DNA from: RPQJ01 sp963696545
GTDB taxonomy: Bacteria; Pseudomonadota; Gammaproteobacteria; Steroidobacterales; Steroidobacteraceae
Direction: 5' to 3'
Assembly (NCBI GenBank): GCA_963696545.1
Contig: CAVOKQ010000013.1
Location: 1-64,000 of the forward strand
Length of the DNA stretch: 64,000 nt
Part shown: positions 43,634 through 55,764 of the stretch, in pieces
Layout of the letters: each line of letters starts with the position of its first letter
How positions within the stretch are numbered: position 1 is the first letter of the stretch
The notes under the pieces: generated by a model
Told to the model about the DNA's origin: nothing
What the model saw: the letters and a program-made list of their open reading frames with translations, nothing else
Database searches by the model: none
Translations under genes and position numbers: made by a program

Positions 43634-46145
43634 CTAGTCTCGTGCTGCCTGCGCCTTCATCGCCGCCTCGAGCTTCTTGATTTCCTCAGGCGGCAGTTGG
43701 GGGCGGTCCACCTTGATCGTCAGCTTGTTCAGCTTGGCGGTCAGCGCGAACGGCGGCTGGTAGTCGGCGTCGTTCACGCCGGTCAGCGAGTCGGAGCCGA
43801 CGTCGAAGCTCTCGTCCCACTGCAGGATCATCGGCAGCGTGTGATCCATCGTGATCGTCTGCACCGCCTTGCCGTCCACGCTGAGCGTGCCGGTGCCCGG
43901 CCGGCCGAGGCCGCTCATATTGTTGAATGCGAGCGTGCCGATGCCGAGGCCGTCGTACTTGAAGTCGAAGACCAGCGTGTGCTTGCCGGGCGCCAGGGCA
44001 TCCGGGCCTTCCCACTTGATCCGCTTAAGGTCCACCAGGTTCCACAGGAATACCGGCTTGCCCTTCAGCAGGTAGAAGCCGTAACCGCCGAAACGCCCGC
44101 CCGAGGTCAGGATCATGCCTTCGGCGCCGCCCTGCGGCACCTCGATGTCGGCGGTGATGGTGTAGGACGCGTTCAGCAGGCATCGGCGAGTCACCCTGCG
44201 GCAGGCCGACCATCGGCCGCGTGTAGACGAACTCGGTGCGCCCGGCCGTGATGTTCGGTCGCGGCGCGACGATTCGCGCGGCCACGGAGGCATCCATCGG
44301 GAAGACCTCGTACTTCCTGGCCTCCGCCATGAACATTTCCCGCATCTCCTTGACCTTCTGCGGGTTCTTGTCCGCGATGTCGGTGGCCTGGTTGAACTCC
44401 TTGTTGAGGTCGTACAGCTGGAACACCTGGTTGTTTAGCGGGTCGGGGTTGGCCGCGCCGAACGCCTGCCAGGGCGCGCGATTCACCTTGGTGCTGAGCA
44501 GCCAGCCGTCGTGATAGAGCGCGTACTGGCCCATCATCTCGAAGTACTGCGTGCGGTGGCGGGACGGCACCTTCGCGTTCTTCGCGTCAAACGTGTAGAG
44601 GAAGCTCGTGCCCTCGATCGGCGCCTGCCTGATGCCATCCACCATTTCCGGCGCCTTGATGCCCGCGGCCTCGAGGATGGTCGGCACCACGTCGATCACG
44701 TGTACGAACTGCTCGCGCAGCCCGCCCTTGTCCTTGATGCGCGCCGGCCACGACACGACCATGTTCTGGTTCACGCCGCCGAGCCGCGACGCGTTCTGCT
44801 TGAACCAGTCGAACGGCGTGTCGAAGGCCCACGACCAGCCGGCCGACATGTGGTTGTAGGTCGCCTCGGTGCCCCAGACGTCGTACCACTTGAGCTGCAC
44901 GTCGGCGGGGATCTCGTTGAGGCCGTTGAAGAACGCGACCTCGTTCGGCGTGCCGAGCGGCCCGCCTTCTGCGCTCGTGCCGTTGTCGCCGTTGATGTAG
45001 ATGATCAGCGTGTTGTCGAGCCTGCCCAGGTCCTGGAAGTGCTGGACCACGCGCCCGATCTCGTAGTCGCTGTACGCGGCGTAGGCGGCGAAGACCTCGA
45101 CCTGCTTGATGAACAGCTTCTTCTCGTCGGCCGAGAGCTGGTCCCAGGGCTTCAGCATTTCGCTCGGCCACGGCACGAGCTTCGCGTCCTTCGGCACCAC
45201 GCCAAGCTTCTTCTGGTTCTCGAAGATGCGCTCGCGCAGCTTCTCGTAGCCGTCGTCAAAGAGGTGCATCGCGTGGATCTTGTCCACCCACTCCTTGGTG
45301 GGGTGGTGCGGTGCATGCGTCGCGCCCGGCGCGTACTTGATGAAGATCGGCTTGTCGGGCTGCGTCTGGTGGATCCGGGTCATGTAGTCGATGGCGTCGT
45401 CCGCCATGCCGGTGACCAGGTTCCAGCCCGGCTTGCCCTGGAACGGATAGACCTGTGTCGTGTTACGGAACAGGTTCGGCTGCCACTGGTTGGCGTCGCC
45501 GCCCACGAAGCCGTAGAAGTACTCGAAGCCCATGCCGGTCGGCCACTGGTCGAACGGTCCGACCTGGCTCGCCGCGAACGAAGGCGTGTTGTGGTCCTTG
45601 CCGAACCACGCCGTCGAATAGCCGTTGTCGAGCAGCATGCGGCCGATCGTCGCCTTGTCCTTCGGGATGATGCTGTTGTAGCCCGGGAAGCCGGTCGACT
45701 GCTCGGAGATCACGCCGAAACCGACCGAATGGTGGTTGCGCCCGGTGATCAGTGCGGCACGCGTCGGCGAGCACAGCGCTGTGGAGAACATGCGGTTGTA
45801 ACGCAGGCCCTCGCTCGCGATGCGGTCCATCGTGGGCGTCGGGATGACGCCGCCGAAGGTGCTCGGCACGCCGAAGCCGGCGTCGTCGGTGATGATCAGC
45901 AGCACGTTGGGCGCGCCCTTGGGCGGCACGACGCGCGGCGCCCACCAGGCCTTCGACTGCAGGGCCTCGTCCTTGATCACGCCGCCGAATTTCGGGTCGG
46001 GCGCCGGGAGCTGCGCGGGACTGACGGTCGTGGTCGCGCTCGGCGAACCCAGCGTCCCGGTGACCTGTTGTGCGAACACCGCTGGCACGCCGGCGCCTGC
46101 AAGCACGCCCGCAGCCAGAAGGATCGCGTTCTTGACGCTACGCAT
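43634..46145 (-). CDS. Periplasmic arylsulfatase, one frameshift
   Basis: About 836 residues joined, with a signal peptide (AILLAAGVLAGAGVPAVFAQ). Type I sulfatase features: the calcium ligands LLIITDDAG (Asp87, Asp88), the active-site ALCSPTRAALITGR whose Cys125 must become formylglycine, YINGDNGTSAEGG, and VSWPARIKDKGGLREQFVHVIDVVPTIL. The C-terminal 200 residues form an extra beta-rich domain (SGGRFGGYGFYLLKGKPVF and on), found in the PAS-like arylsulfatase subgroup. The frame breaks near 44178. No formylglycine-generating enzyme gene is in the window. CAGGAGAA precedes the ATG. Confidence 0.88.
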
Positions 46146-46330
46146 GCAAAGTTCTCCTGGAATAAATACAGGCAACCGCCTGCGTCGGGAGACGCGGGTG
46201 CACGCTGCCTGGAAGGCCGACAACGATCGCGGGTGTGCCGGCCTACACCACCCCTATCAAGACCTGAAATTCTCCGCAGTCACCCGCCGGCGACTTGACA
46301 TTCTGGGCCAAATTCCGCGGTCCGGCCGCC

Positions 46331-47505
46331 TCATTCCAGCGCAAGTACGTTACGGTGGCGTTGCATGCGCCGCTCCAGCGAGATCGACATCGCGGCCTCG
46401 CCGCCGGTCGAGGCCAGCAGGGCCTTCCATCGCTTCCCGGTCTCGCCGGCGAGACCGCGACCGAGCGATGCGGCCCGTTCGAAGTGCCACAGTGCCTGGG
46501 CCGCACAGCGGCGACGCACATCGTGGCCCCTGAGCCGGTAAGTCACGTTTTCCAGCATCGGATGGACTCGCCGCTCCTGCGAGGCCGCTACGAGGTGACC
46601 CGCCGGCAGTCCGGGGTTAGCCCTCAACCAGCCGTTGTAATGATCCGCGTAGGCCGCGAGCTCTGGTCCCCAGTCCTGGAAGATGTGCCGGAGCAGCGGC
46701 GCCAGGGTCTCGGGCACGTCATCCCCGGACGGGAAGTCGCAAGGGTGGTCCCAGAACTCACCGTCGCCGATGCCGGCGAGGTTCATCCGCTCGGTCCACC
46801 GGAACACGTTGGGCGCCCGGAGCTTCATCAGCTGGGACGGGTAGGGGTCGCGGCCCAGGTGCGCGAACAGCGGCGCCATCATCCCGAAGTCCGCGATGCT
46901 CGGCCGGCCACCCATGAAATAAGGGTGCGCTGCGAAGTGCGCGTCGAGAATCGACAGCAGTGCCTCGTGTGAGGCCTCGATCGCCGGCGCCGTGTCCGGC
47001 GTGATGCCGAGAACCGGCAGGTAATCGTTCATCTGCTGCATCACGGCGAGCGTCTGTGCTTCGCGGGCGGTGGCCCCGAGGGCCGCGGGAATCAGCCGGC
47101 CGAACTCGGCTTTCAGGAACGACTGCTGTTCCTTGCGGTACGACCAGCGGTAATGCATCGCCGGCTGCAGCATGCCTTCCGAGCCGAATGCACTGATCAG
47201 CCACGCTACGGCGTTCTGCAGCGCCGAGGCCGGCGTGAAGACCGGTTCCGGGTATCGCGCCTCCAGGTACTCGATGATGTCGCGTCGTGTCCTGCACGAT
47301 CGTGCCGTCCGGCGCCTCCAGCACCGGGACCACGAACAGTCCCACCGCGGGCATGATCCGGCGCGGGAAGTCGGGATGCGACGGGTAGAGCTCGCGATAC
47401 GGGACTGCCCTTCTTGATCAGGTACGAGCGCGCCTTGCCGGAATACAGGGAAAGCGGGCCGCCCCACAGGGTGTAGAGGCCCTCGGATTGCTTGCTGGTG
47501 CTCAT
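46331..47505 (-). CDS. Glutathione S-transferase-like protein, two frameshifts
   Basis: About 390 residues when joined across breaks near 47403 and 47285. N terminus: YTLWGGPLSLYSGKARSYLIKKG, then in a second frame PAVGLFVVPVLEAPDGTIVQDT, then in a third DIIEYLEARYPEPVFTPAS. This is a GST thioredoxin-like domain with the conserved Pro. The helical domain carries PYFMGGRPSIADFGMMAPL. A further 130 residues at the C terminus are unusual for GST and appear in a larger subgroup. Substrate unknown. It is divergent from the amidohydrolase. Confidence 0.78.
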
Positions 47506-47615
47506 CGACGTTGCCCCGCGAACGGTTTCGTATTGGTGAGCTCTAATCTTGACGCCCGGAGCCAGCGCGCACTTGTGATAATCGGCCAGCCCCATCGCTG
47601 CCCGCAGGTTGCGTC

Positions 47616-49300
47616 GTGCATCGACTTAAGCGCTGCTCGTGGTTCATCGTCCTGTTTGCTTGCGCGGCCGCCCATGCCGCGGCTCCGCCGGATCGCGTGT
47701 ACGTGAACGCAGCGGTCTGGACGGGTGACGACACGCAGCCGCGGGTCGAGGCTTTCGCCGTACGCGGTGACCGGATCGTGGCGGTCGGGGCGACCGAGGA
47801 AATGCGCAGGCTCGCCGGTCCCGGCACGGCGGTCACGGATCTCGGTGGACGGCGCGTCGTGCCCGGCTTCAACGACGCGCACTGGCACCTGCCGTCACGG
47901 CGCAGTGCGAGACTCGATGCCGCGGGCTCCGTCGAGGTCATCCAGCGGCGACTGGTCGAGTACGCGCGGGCGCTGCCTGCCGGGAGCTGGGTCGTCGGCC
48001 GTGGCTGGATGCCCACCGATTTCCCCGATCGCGTTGCCGATCGCCGTTACCTCGATGCCGTATTCCCAGACCGTCCGGTCGTGATCCGTGATCGCGACGG
48101 TCACCAGGCGCTTGCAAACACGCGTGCCCTGGGTCTCGCCGGCATCAGGCGCGACACGCCCGATCCTCCCGATGGCTGGATCGTGCACGACGCGCAGGGC
48201 GAACCAACCGGGCTGCTGAAGGAAGCCGCCGCATCGCTGGTGACACAACTGCTGCCCGCGCTGTCGGTGGATGACACATACGCGATGCTGCTCGATGAAC
48301 TGGCCACGGCTGCGTCGTTCGGACTCACTTCGCTGCAGGACGCGACCGACGTCGGACTGACGTACACCGAGCACGCGGCCGTGATGCGGGCGGTCGACAA
48401 GGACACGATGATCGTCCGCTATCGCGCCCCGCTGCCGCTCGACAAGGACGTACCCGCCGAACAGATCGCGAAGTACGCGTCAATGCGCGACTCGACGCGT
48501 GACCAGCTGGTCTCTTACGGGTTCGCGAAGGCGATCCTGGACGGCACCGTGGACGCGAAGACCGCGTACATGCTCGATCCGTACGTTGGCGGCGGGAACG
48601 GAACACCGATGTTCTCGCAGCAGGAGCTGAACCGCGCCGTGGCGGCGTTCGATCGTGCCGGACTCCAGGTAGAGATCCACGCGATCGGGGACGGCGCGAT
48701 CCGCATGTCGCTCGATGCGTACGAGCATGCTGCGAAGGTGAACGGCCCGCGCGATCGCCGCCATCGAGTCGAGCACGTCGAGGTTCCGTCGCAGGCGGAC
48801 GTGCCTCGATTCCGCGAGCTTGGCGTGATCGCGTCCACGCAGCCCATCGGCGCGACGCCGGACGTCGTGACGATGGAGAACTACGCCCCGTTATCGGGCC
48901 GGAGCGGGCGTCACGCGCGTATGACCCGCGGCAGTTCGACGACGCCGGTGCGATCCAGGCCTTCGGCAGCGACTACCCGGTCTACTCGATGGATCCGCTC
49001 GCCGGCATCTACGCGGTGGTGACGCGGCAGACCCCTGGCGGCCAGCCCGCGGGCGGCTGGTATCCGCAGAACCGCATAACAGTCGAGGCCGCGCTGCGTC
49101 ACTACACTCGCGACGCGGCGTATGCTTGCTTCGACGAGCACCGCAAGGGAACGATCACGCCGGGCAAGTTCGCCGACTTCGTCGTGCTGTCGCGCGACAT
49201 CCTCGCGATCGCGCCGGCGGAGCTGCTTGCGACGCGGGTCCTGCTGACAGTAATGGGCGGCCGCGAGACGTACCGCTCGCCGGGCTTCGAGGTTCCGTAG
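47616..49300 (+). CDS. YtcJ-like exported amidohydrolase, one frameshift
   Basis: About 561 residues, GTG start, signal peptide (WFIVLFACAAAHAAAPP). Amidohydrolase superfamily: VPGFNDAHWHLPSR with the His-x-His metal pair, FGLTSLQDATDVG, QVEIHAIGDGAI with a further metal His, HRVEHVEVPS, and FGSDYPVYSMDPLAGIY with the metal Asp. The frame breaks near 48893, inside YAPL/GPERASRAYDPRQF. The reaction of YtcJ-type enzymes is not known (cyclic amide or similar). The last 26 bases lie in one arm of a 41-bp inverted repeat. Confidence 0.85.
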
Positions 49301-49404
49301 GCTTTCCCCGGGCCGTCCGCAAAGGACGTTGCGCGCGGAGCCTCCGGGCGACGGATTTACGGCGGCCCGGGGAAAGCCTACGGAACCTCGAAGCCCGGCG
49401 AGCG
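49274..49404. repeat. Perfect 41-bp inverted repeat with 49-base loop
   Basis: Arm 49274-49314 and arm 49364-49404 are exact reverse complements over 41 bases. The left arm encodes the last eight residues (RSPGFEVP) and stop of the amidohydrolase. The right arm therefore carries an inverted copy of that gene end, directly after the OPT stop codon. The loop (49315-49363) contains a smaller hairpin, GTCC/GGAC. Confidence 0.95.
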
Positions 49405-51303
<1,899 letters not shown>

Positions 51304-51423
51304 GCGCGCGATGATGTACGACGCTTCCGGACTGCGCAATGCGTCGCACCAGCCGCCGGTATTTCCCGATGCCGCGCGTACCGCAGGTGGTCAGACTCCG
51401 GATCGGGTGGGATGCAGGATCCG

Positions 51424-53406
51424 ATGCGGCGACAGTCACCCGATTGCCGGTTCCTCGTGCTCGCCGCGTTCGTTGCGGCGAGCGCGCTGGCGGCTGAGCC
51501 CATTTCGCTCAGCGCCGCCTATCACGACGGTACGCTGGTGTTCCGCACCGAAGGTCCCAGCGGGCCAATCGAGGCCGTTGCGCACTGGACCGTGGACGTC
51601 GTGCCTGAAGGCAGTCACGGATACCGCGTCGCGAGGCTCGACCTGCCCGACCGCAGCACGGCAGACGATCCCGCGCTCAAGCTTGCACGGCCGGTAACGG
51701 TACGCAGCCAATCCGAATGGAACGCGGTGGTCACTCAGGTGATGACGGACCTCGCGCCGCATGCGGAAGGTGAGGCCGCGCTCACGCTGGTGCAGGGGGA
51801 AGAGATCGTCTTCGAGGTGACTCCTGAGCGGCAGTTGAACGTGCACCGGCTCGAGTCGAAGCCCGCGGATCTGCACGTGACGCGATTCGTGGGCGAGGGC
51901 GAGTTCGCCGCGCACGCCGAGGCGGTGCTGCGCGCGAGGTACGGCGATGACGACGTGCTGTTGTTCCATAGCGGCGACGAGCCGGACGACCAGTCGTTCG
52001 TGTTCTTCGACCTGCCGCATCGACTGTCGGTGCTGATTGCCGCGCCTCCGGTGGGCGAGCGGGGTTCGTTCCCCAACCTGCTGAACGTGCTGTTCCGCGT
52101 GCCCGGCACGGTGATACTCCGCGGCCAGGCTTTCGGACTGCTCACGCGGCCGGTGAGTTCGGTCGGCAGGCTCGCGTGGCTCGTGTCGCAGTCCGCGCTC
52201 AAGTTGATACCGCCGCATTACGCGGACAGCGACCAGCCGCCGCCACCGGTGGCCGACCGCCCCGGCATGGATCTCGCTGCGTGGGAACGGGAACTCGACG
52301 CGATGGACTTGCCGTCGAGCTACCGGGGCACGATCGCGCCACTGATCGACGGCAACGTGTTCTTCACGCAACTGGTGCAGGCGATCCAGGACGCGCAGCA
52401 GTCGATCGAAGTCAGGCTGTTCATCTTCGACAACGACGACTACGCGATGCGGATCGCGGACCTGCTGAAACAGCGATCGCGCGACGTGAGAGTGCGGGTG
52501 CTGATCGACGCGATGGGAACGCTCGGTGCGGGGCAGGCGGCGCCCGCGGGTGCGGCGACCGGGTCACGGGAATTCTCGATCGTCCGCTACCTGCGCGAAG
52601 GTTCCGAAATCCAGGTACGCGAGAACCCTAACCCGCTGCTCGTGTCCGACCACACGAAGACAATCATCGTGGACCGGCGCCTGGCCTACCTTGGCGGCAT
52701 GAACATCGGTCACGAGTACCGGCACCAGTGGCACGACATGATGGTCGAGCTGGAGGGCCCGATCGTCGGACGGCTGCAGTACGATTTCGACGTTGCCTGG
52801 GCGTATGCGAGTTTCGGCGGCGACCTCGCCTACGTGAAGGCACTCACTGGCAAGGAGAAGTTCAAGGGCGAAGCCGATCGCGCCGACTACGTCAACCTGC
52901 GCCCGCTCTACACCCGCACGCTCGACCCGCAGGTGCTGCGTGCGCAGCTCGCCGCGATCGGCAAGGCAAGCCGGCGGATCTGGATCGAGCAGCCGTATGT
53001 GTCGGATGACTCGTTGATCGCCGCGCTGATCGAGGCGCGCGGGCGAGGCGTGGATGTCCGCATGATCGTGCCCACCCGCGGGGACTCGCGCTTCATGAAC
53101 AGCGCGAACCTGCTCGCGGCCAGCGTGCTGTCGCGCAACGGCATACGCGTCTACGTCTACCCGGGCATGACGCACGTGAAGGCCGCGATCTACGACGGCT
53201 GGACGTGCCTAGGCTCGGCCAATTTCGACAAGCTGAGCCTGCGCGTGAACCGCGAAACGAACATCGCCACTTCGGCCCCGGGTTTCGTCGGCAGGCTGGA
53301 GCGCGAATTGTTCGAGGTGGACTTTGCACGCTCACGCGAGATCGGCGAGCCACCCGCGGCAGGCTGGGGCACCTACATCACGGCGTACGTGGCCGCGCAG
53401 CTCTGA
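51424..53406 (+). CDS. Exported phospholipase D-family protein (cardiolipin-synthase-like)
   Basis: 660 residues with signal peptide (RFLVLAAFVAASALAAEP). The first 270 residues are an uncharacterised N-terminal region. The rest holds two phospholipase D domains: HTKTIIVDRRLAYLGGMN and HVKAAIYDGWTCLGSANFDKLS, both with the H-x-K-x4-D core. Unlike the cls product it has no N-terminal membrane helices, so it acts in the periplasm, as a phospholipase or transphosphatidylase. ATG 51424 fits the signal peptide; 51412 is an in-frame alternative. Confidence 0.88.
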   Translation: MRRQSPDCRFLVLAAFVAASALAAEPISLSAAYHDGTLVFRTEGPSGPIEAVAHWTVDVVPEGSHGYRVARLDLPDRSTADDPALKLARPVTVRSQSEWNAVVTQVMTDLAPHAEGEAALTLVQGEEIVFEVTPERQLNVHRLESKPADLHVTRFVGEGEFAAHAEAVLRARYGDDDVLLFHSGDEPDDQSFVFFDLPHRLSVLIAAPPVGERGSFPNLLNVLFRVPGTVILRGQAFGLLTRPVSSVGRLAWLVSQSALKLIPPHYADSDQPPPPVADRPGMDLAAWERELDAMDLPSSYRGTIAPLIDGNVFFTQLVQAIQDAQQSIEVRLFIFDNDDYAMRIADLLKQRSRDVRVRVLIDAMGTLGAGQAAPAGAATGSREFSIVRYLREGSEIQVRENPNPLLVSDHTKTIIVDRRLAYLGGMNIGHEYRHQWHDMMVELEGPIVGRLQYDFDVAWAYASFGGDLAYVKALTGKEKFKGEADRADYVNLRPLYTRTLDPQVLRAQLAAIGKASRRIWIEQPYVSDDSLIAALIEARGRGVDVRMIVPTRGDSRFMNSANLLAASVLSRNGIRVYVYPGMTHVKAAIYDGWTCLGSANFDKLSLRVNRETNIATSAPGFVGRLERELFEVDFARSREIGEPPAAGWGTYITAYVAAQL

Positions 53407-53444
53407 TTCATCTTAGACTCGCGGCCATCGACCCCGGGGCCACG

Positions 53445-54665
53445 ATGTCACTCACCACGCGGATCATGATCGCGCTCGCCGCCGGCCTCGGGCTTGGCGC
53501 GGCGGTCGCGCACGTCACGCCGGAAGGCCTGCTCGCGACAGCCGACCTTGCGGGCGCGCTGTGGCTGAACGCGCTGCGCATGACGATCGTCCCGCTGGTG
53601 TTCTCGATGCTGGTCACCAGCGCGGTCGCTGCGGCCGCGACGGCCGCGGCCGGCGGAATCGCGGCTCGGTCGCTCGCGATCTTCGTTGCGCTGCTGTTCG
53701 CGAGCGCGACATTCGGTGCGTTTGCGATCGAGACGCTGCTCGCGTTGAGCCCGATCAGGCCCGAGAGCATCGAGGCGATCCGTGCGGGACTTGGCGCTGC
53801 CGGCGCGAGCGTGCCCACTATGCCGCCGCTCGGCGAGTGGCTGAAGGGACTGGTGCCGTCCAATCCACTGCGTGCGGCAGTCGACGATGCGATGGTGCCG
53901 CTCGTCGTGTTCGCGCTGCTGTTCGGATTCGCCGTGTCCCGCATCGGCGTGGAATCGAAGCGACACATCGTCGGCTTCTTCCAGGCGATGGCGGACGCGA
54001 TGCTGGTGCTCGTGCACTGGGTGCTGCTGATCGGCCCGCTAGGGGTCTTCGCGCTGTCGTTCGCGCTCGGTGTGCGCGTCGGGCTCGGCGCAGCCGGGGC
54101 GCTGCTGCACTACGTGCTCGCGATCGTCGCGATCTGCCTGCTGCTCACGCTGTCGGTGTACGCGTTCGTCGTGGTGGCGAGGATCGACGTCAAGTCGTTC
54201 GCGCGCGCAGCGTCCGCAGCGCAGGCCGTCGCCTTCAGTACTCAGTCGTCGCTGGCGGCGCTGCCCGCAATGGTCGAGGGCACGCAGCAGCACCTGCGCG
54301 TGCCTCCCCGAGTGGCGGGCCTCGTGCTGCCGCTGGCCGTATCGCTGTTTCGCTACACGAGCCCGGCGGCGAACCTCGCAATCGCGCTGTACCTCGCGGC
54401 GTTCTACGGCATCGAGCCTTCGCTGGCGCACATGGTTGCGGCGGTGGGCGTCGCAGCTGTGGTCAGCCTGGGGGCGGTTTCGTTGCCGGGACAGGTCTCG
54501 TTCTTCACGTCCTGCGTGCCGATCTGCATGGCGCTTGGGGTGCCACTGGCGGCATTGCCGCTGCTGCTCGCGGTCGAGGCGATACCTGACATATTCCGGA
54601 CCGTCGGCAACGTCACGGCCGACGTGGCGGTGACCGCCTACGTAGCCAGGCGCCAGCAGGACTGA
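53445..54665 (+). CDS. Dicarboxylate/amino acid:cation symporter (DAACS family)
   Basis: 406 residues with about eight membrane helices. The glutamate-transporter-type pattern is there: NALRMTIVPLVFSMLVTSA in helix 2, AFSTQSSLAALPAMVE corresponding to the re-entrant hairpin 1 serines, RYTSPAANLAIALYLA in helix 7, and DIFRTVGNVTADVAVT in helix 8 with the substrate and cation residues. The substrate could be aspartate, glutamate or a C4 dicarboxylate. It begins 38 bases after the phospholipase D gene on the same strand. Confidence 0.9.
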   Translation: MSLTTRIMIALAAGLGLGAAVAHVTPEGLLATADLAGALWLNALRMTIVPLVFSMLVTSAVAAAATAAAGGIAARSLAIFVALLFASATFGAFAIETLLALSPIRPESIEAIRAGLGAAGASVPTMPPLGEWLKGLVPSNPLRAAVDDAMVPLVVFALLFGFAVSRIGVESKRHIVGFFQAMADAMLVLVHWVLLIGPLGVFALSFALGVRVGLGAAGALLHYVLAIVAICLLLTLSVYAFVVVARIDVKSFARAASAAQAVAFSTQSSLAALPAMVEGTQQHLRVPPRVAGLVLPLAVSLFRYTSPAANLAIALYLAAFYGIEPSLAHMVAAVGVAAVVSLGAVSLPGQVSFFTSCVPICMALGVPLAALPLLLAVEAIPDIFRTVGNVTADVAVTAYVARRQQD

Positions 54666-54764
54666 GGCTGTCGGCCCATCCGGTGCTCGATGCTGGCATC
54701 GTTCGGTGAGGCAACCTACTATTGGCCGGAACGATTACGGTTTCGTTCATTTCCGGAGGATGCC

Positions 54765-55184
54765 ATGCGCATACCAGCCCTGATGCTGGCGGGAGCGGTT
54801 CTTGCGCTCGCGCGGATCGATGGCGTGCAGGCACAGACTGATGGGGCTCCCGTGCCTCCCGTGCCGGTGCCCCAGGAGGCTGCCCCGGCGGCTCCGCCAG
54901 CCGCTCCGGCGCCGGCAAAAGCGGTTGCGCCAGAGGCCGCTGCACCGGCCGAGCGCGTCGCTGCGGCCGATGCCCCGGCTGCGGCGGCAAGCGCTGAGTC
55001 TGCCGCCGCAGACGACCCGATGGTCTGCCGGACGCAGGTCGAGACCGGCACGATCGGCCGCAGGCAGAAGATCTGCATGACGAAGAGCGAGTGGGAAAAG
55101 CACCGGCAGGCGTCGAGGAAGTATCTCAGGTCCGTCAACCAGAGCCGGTCCACGCAGCCGGGTGGCGAGTCGCTCGGCCCCTGA
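54765..55184 (+). CDS. Secreted Ala/Pro-rich protein with C-terminal CxTGTx-CMTKSxW motif, paralogue 1
   Basis: 139 residues: signal peptide (about 1-23, LALARIDGVQAQ), an alanine/proline-rich linker (about 24-85), and a conserved end: DDPMVCRTQVETGTIGR, then KICMTKSEWEKH and VNQSRSTQPGG. Two cysteines about 18 residues apart probably form a disulfide. The next gene has the same architecture and ending, so this is a tandem duplication. Function unknown. GGAGGA precedes the ATG. Confidence 0.75.
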   Translation: MRIPALMLAGAVLALARIDGVQAQTDGAPVPPVPVPQEAAPAAPPAAPAPAKAVAPEAAAPAERVAAADAPAAAASAESAAADDPMVCRTQVETGTIGRRQKICMTKSEWEKHRQASRKYLRSVNQSRSTQPGGESLGP

Positions 55185-55278
55185 TTCGGCGTCCCCGGGC
55201 CGCGGACTTCGCGACTTGCGGCGGGTCTTGTGAACACCTAACGTTGCCGATTCCTTTTTCCAGGTTCCGGAGCCGTTG

Positions 55279-55707
55279 ATGCGCATCTCAGTCTTTCTGT
55301 CGACGGCCGCGTGCCTCGCCGTGTGGTCCATCCCGGGAGCGCTCGCGGACACGTCGGGTGCTTCGACAGCCGTCCCGGTCCAGCCCGTCGCTCCGGTCGC
55401 CCCGATCGCGGCCGCTGCACCGGTGGCACCACCCGCCGCCGTGCACGACACGACCCACACACCCCCGGCCGAAGGATCGGCTCAGAAGCCAGCGGCCGAT
55501 GCTGCTGCGGCGCCCGACGCGAAGTTGGCGGCTGCGGCCGAGGAAGATCCGGTCATCTGCCGTTCGCGAATCGAGACCGGCACGATGGGCCGCAAGCAGA
55601 AAGTCTGCATGACGAAGAGCCAGTGGGATGCGCAGCGAGAGGCAGCCCGCCGGTTCAAGCGCAGCGTCGACCAGAGCCGTTCCACGCAGCCAGGCGGCGG
55701 CGGCTGA
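55279..55707 (+). CDS. Secreted Ala/Pro-rich protein with C-terminal CxTGTx-CMTKSxW motif, paralogue 2
   Basis: 142 residues with signal peptide (AACLAVWSIPGALAD), Ala/Pro/Val-rich linker and the ending EDPVICRSRIETGTMGRKQK, VCMTKSQWDAQ and VDQSRSTQPGG. The C-terminal 55 residues are nearly the same as in paralogue 1, whereas the linkers differ in sequence but not composition. So the end is the functional part and the linker a spacer. A related cysteine motif occurs in many small proteobacterial secreted proteins of unknown role. Confidence 0.75.
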   Translation: MRISVFLSTAACLAVWSIPGALADTSGASTAVPVQPVAPVAPIAAAAPVAPPAAVHDTTHTPPAEGSAQKPAADAAAAPDAKLAAAAEEDPVICRSRIETGTMGRKQKVCMTKSQWDAQREAARRFKRSVDQSRSTQPGGGG

Positions 55708-55717
55708 CGCCAGGAGG

Positions 55718-55740
55718 CCCGGGCGCGATCCGCGCCCGGG
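55718..55740. terminator. Hairpin between convergent genes
   Basis: A perfect 10-bp stem (CCCGGGCGCG with CGCGCCCGGG) and ATC loop, between the stops at 55707 and 55765. No T run follows. It is placed to serve both transcripts. Confidence 0.55.
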
Positions 55741-55764
55741 GCAATCTCGAGCCAGCCGCCTCGG

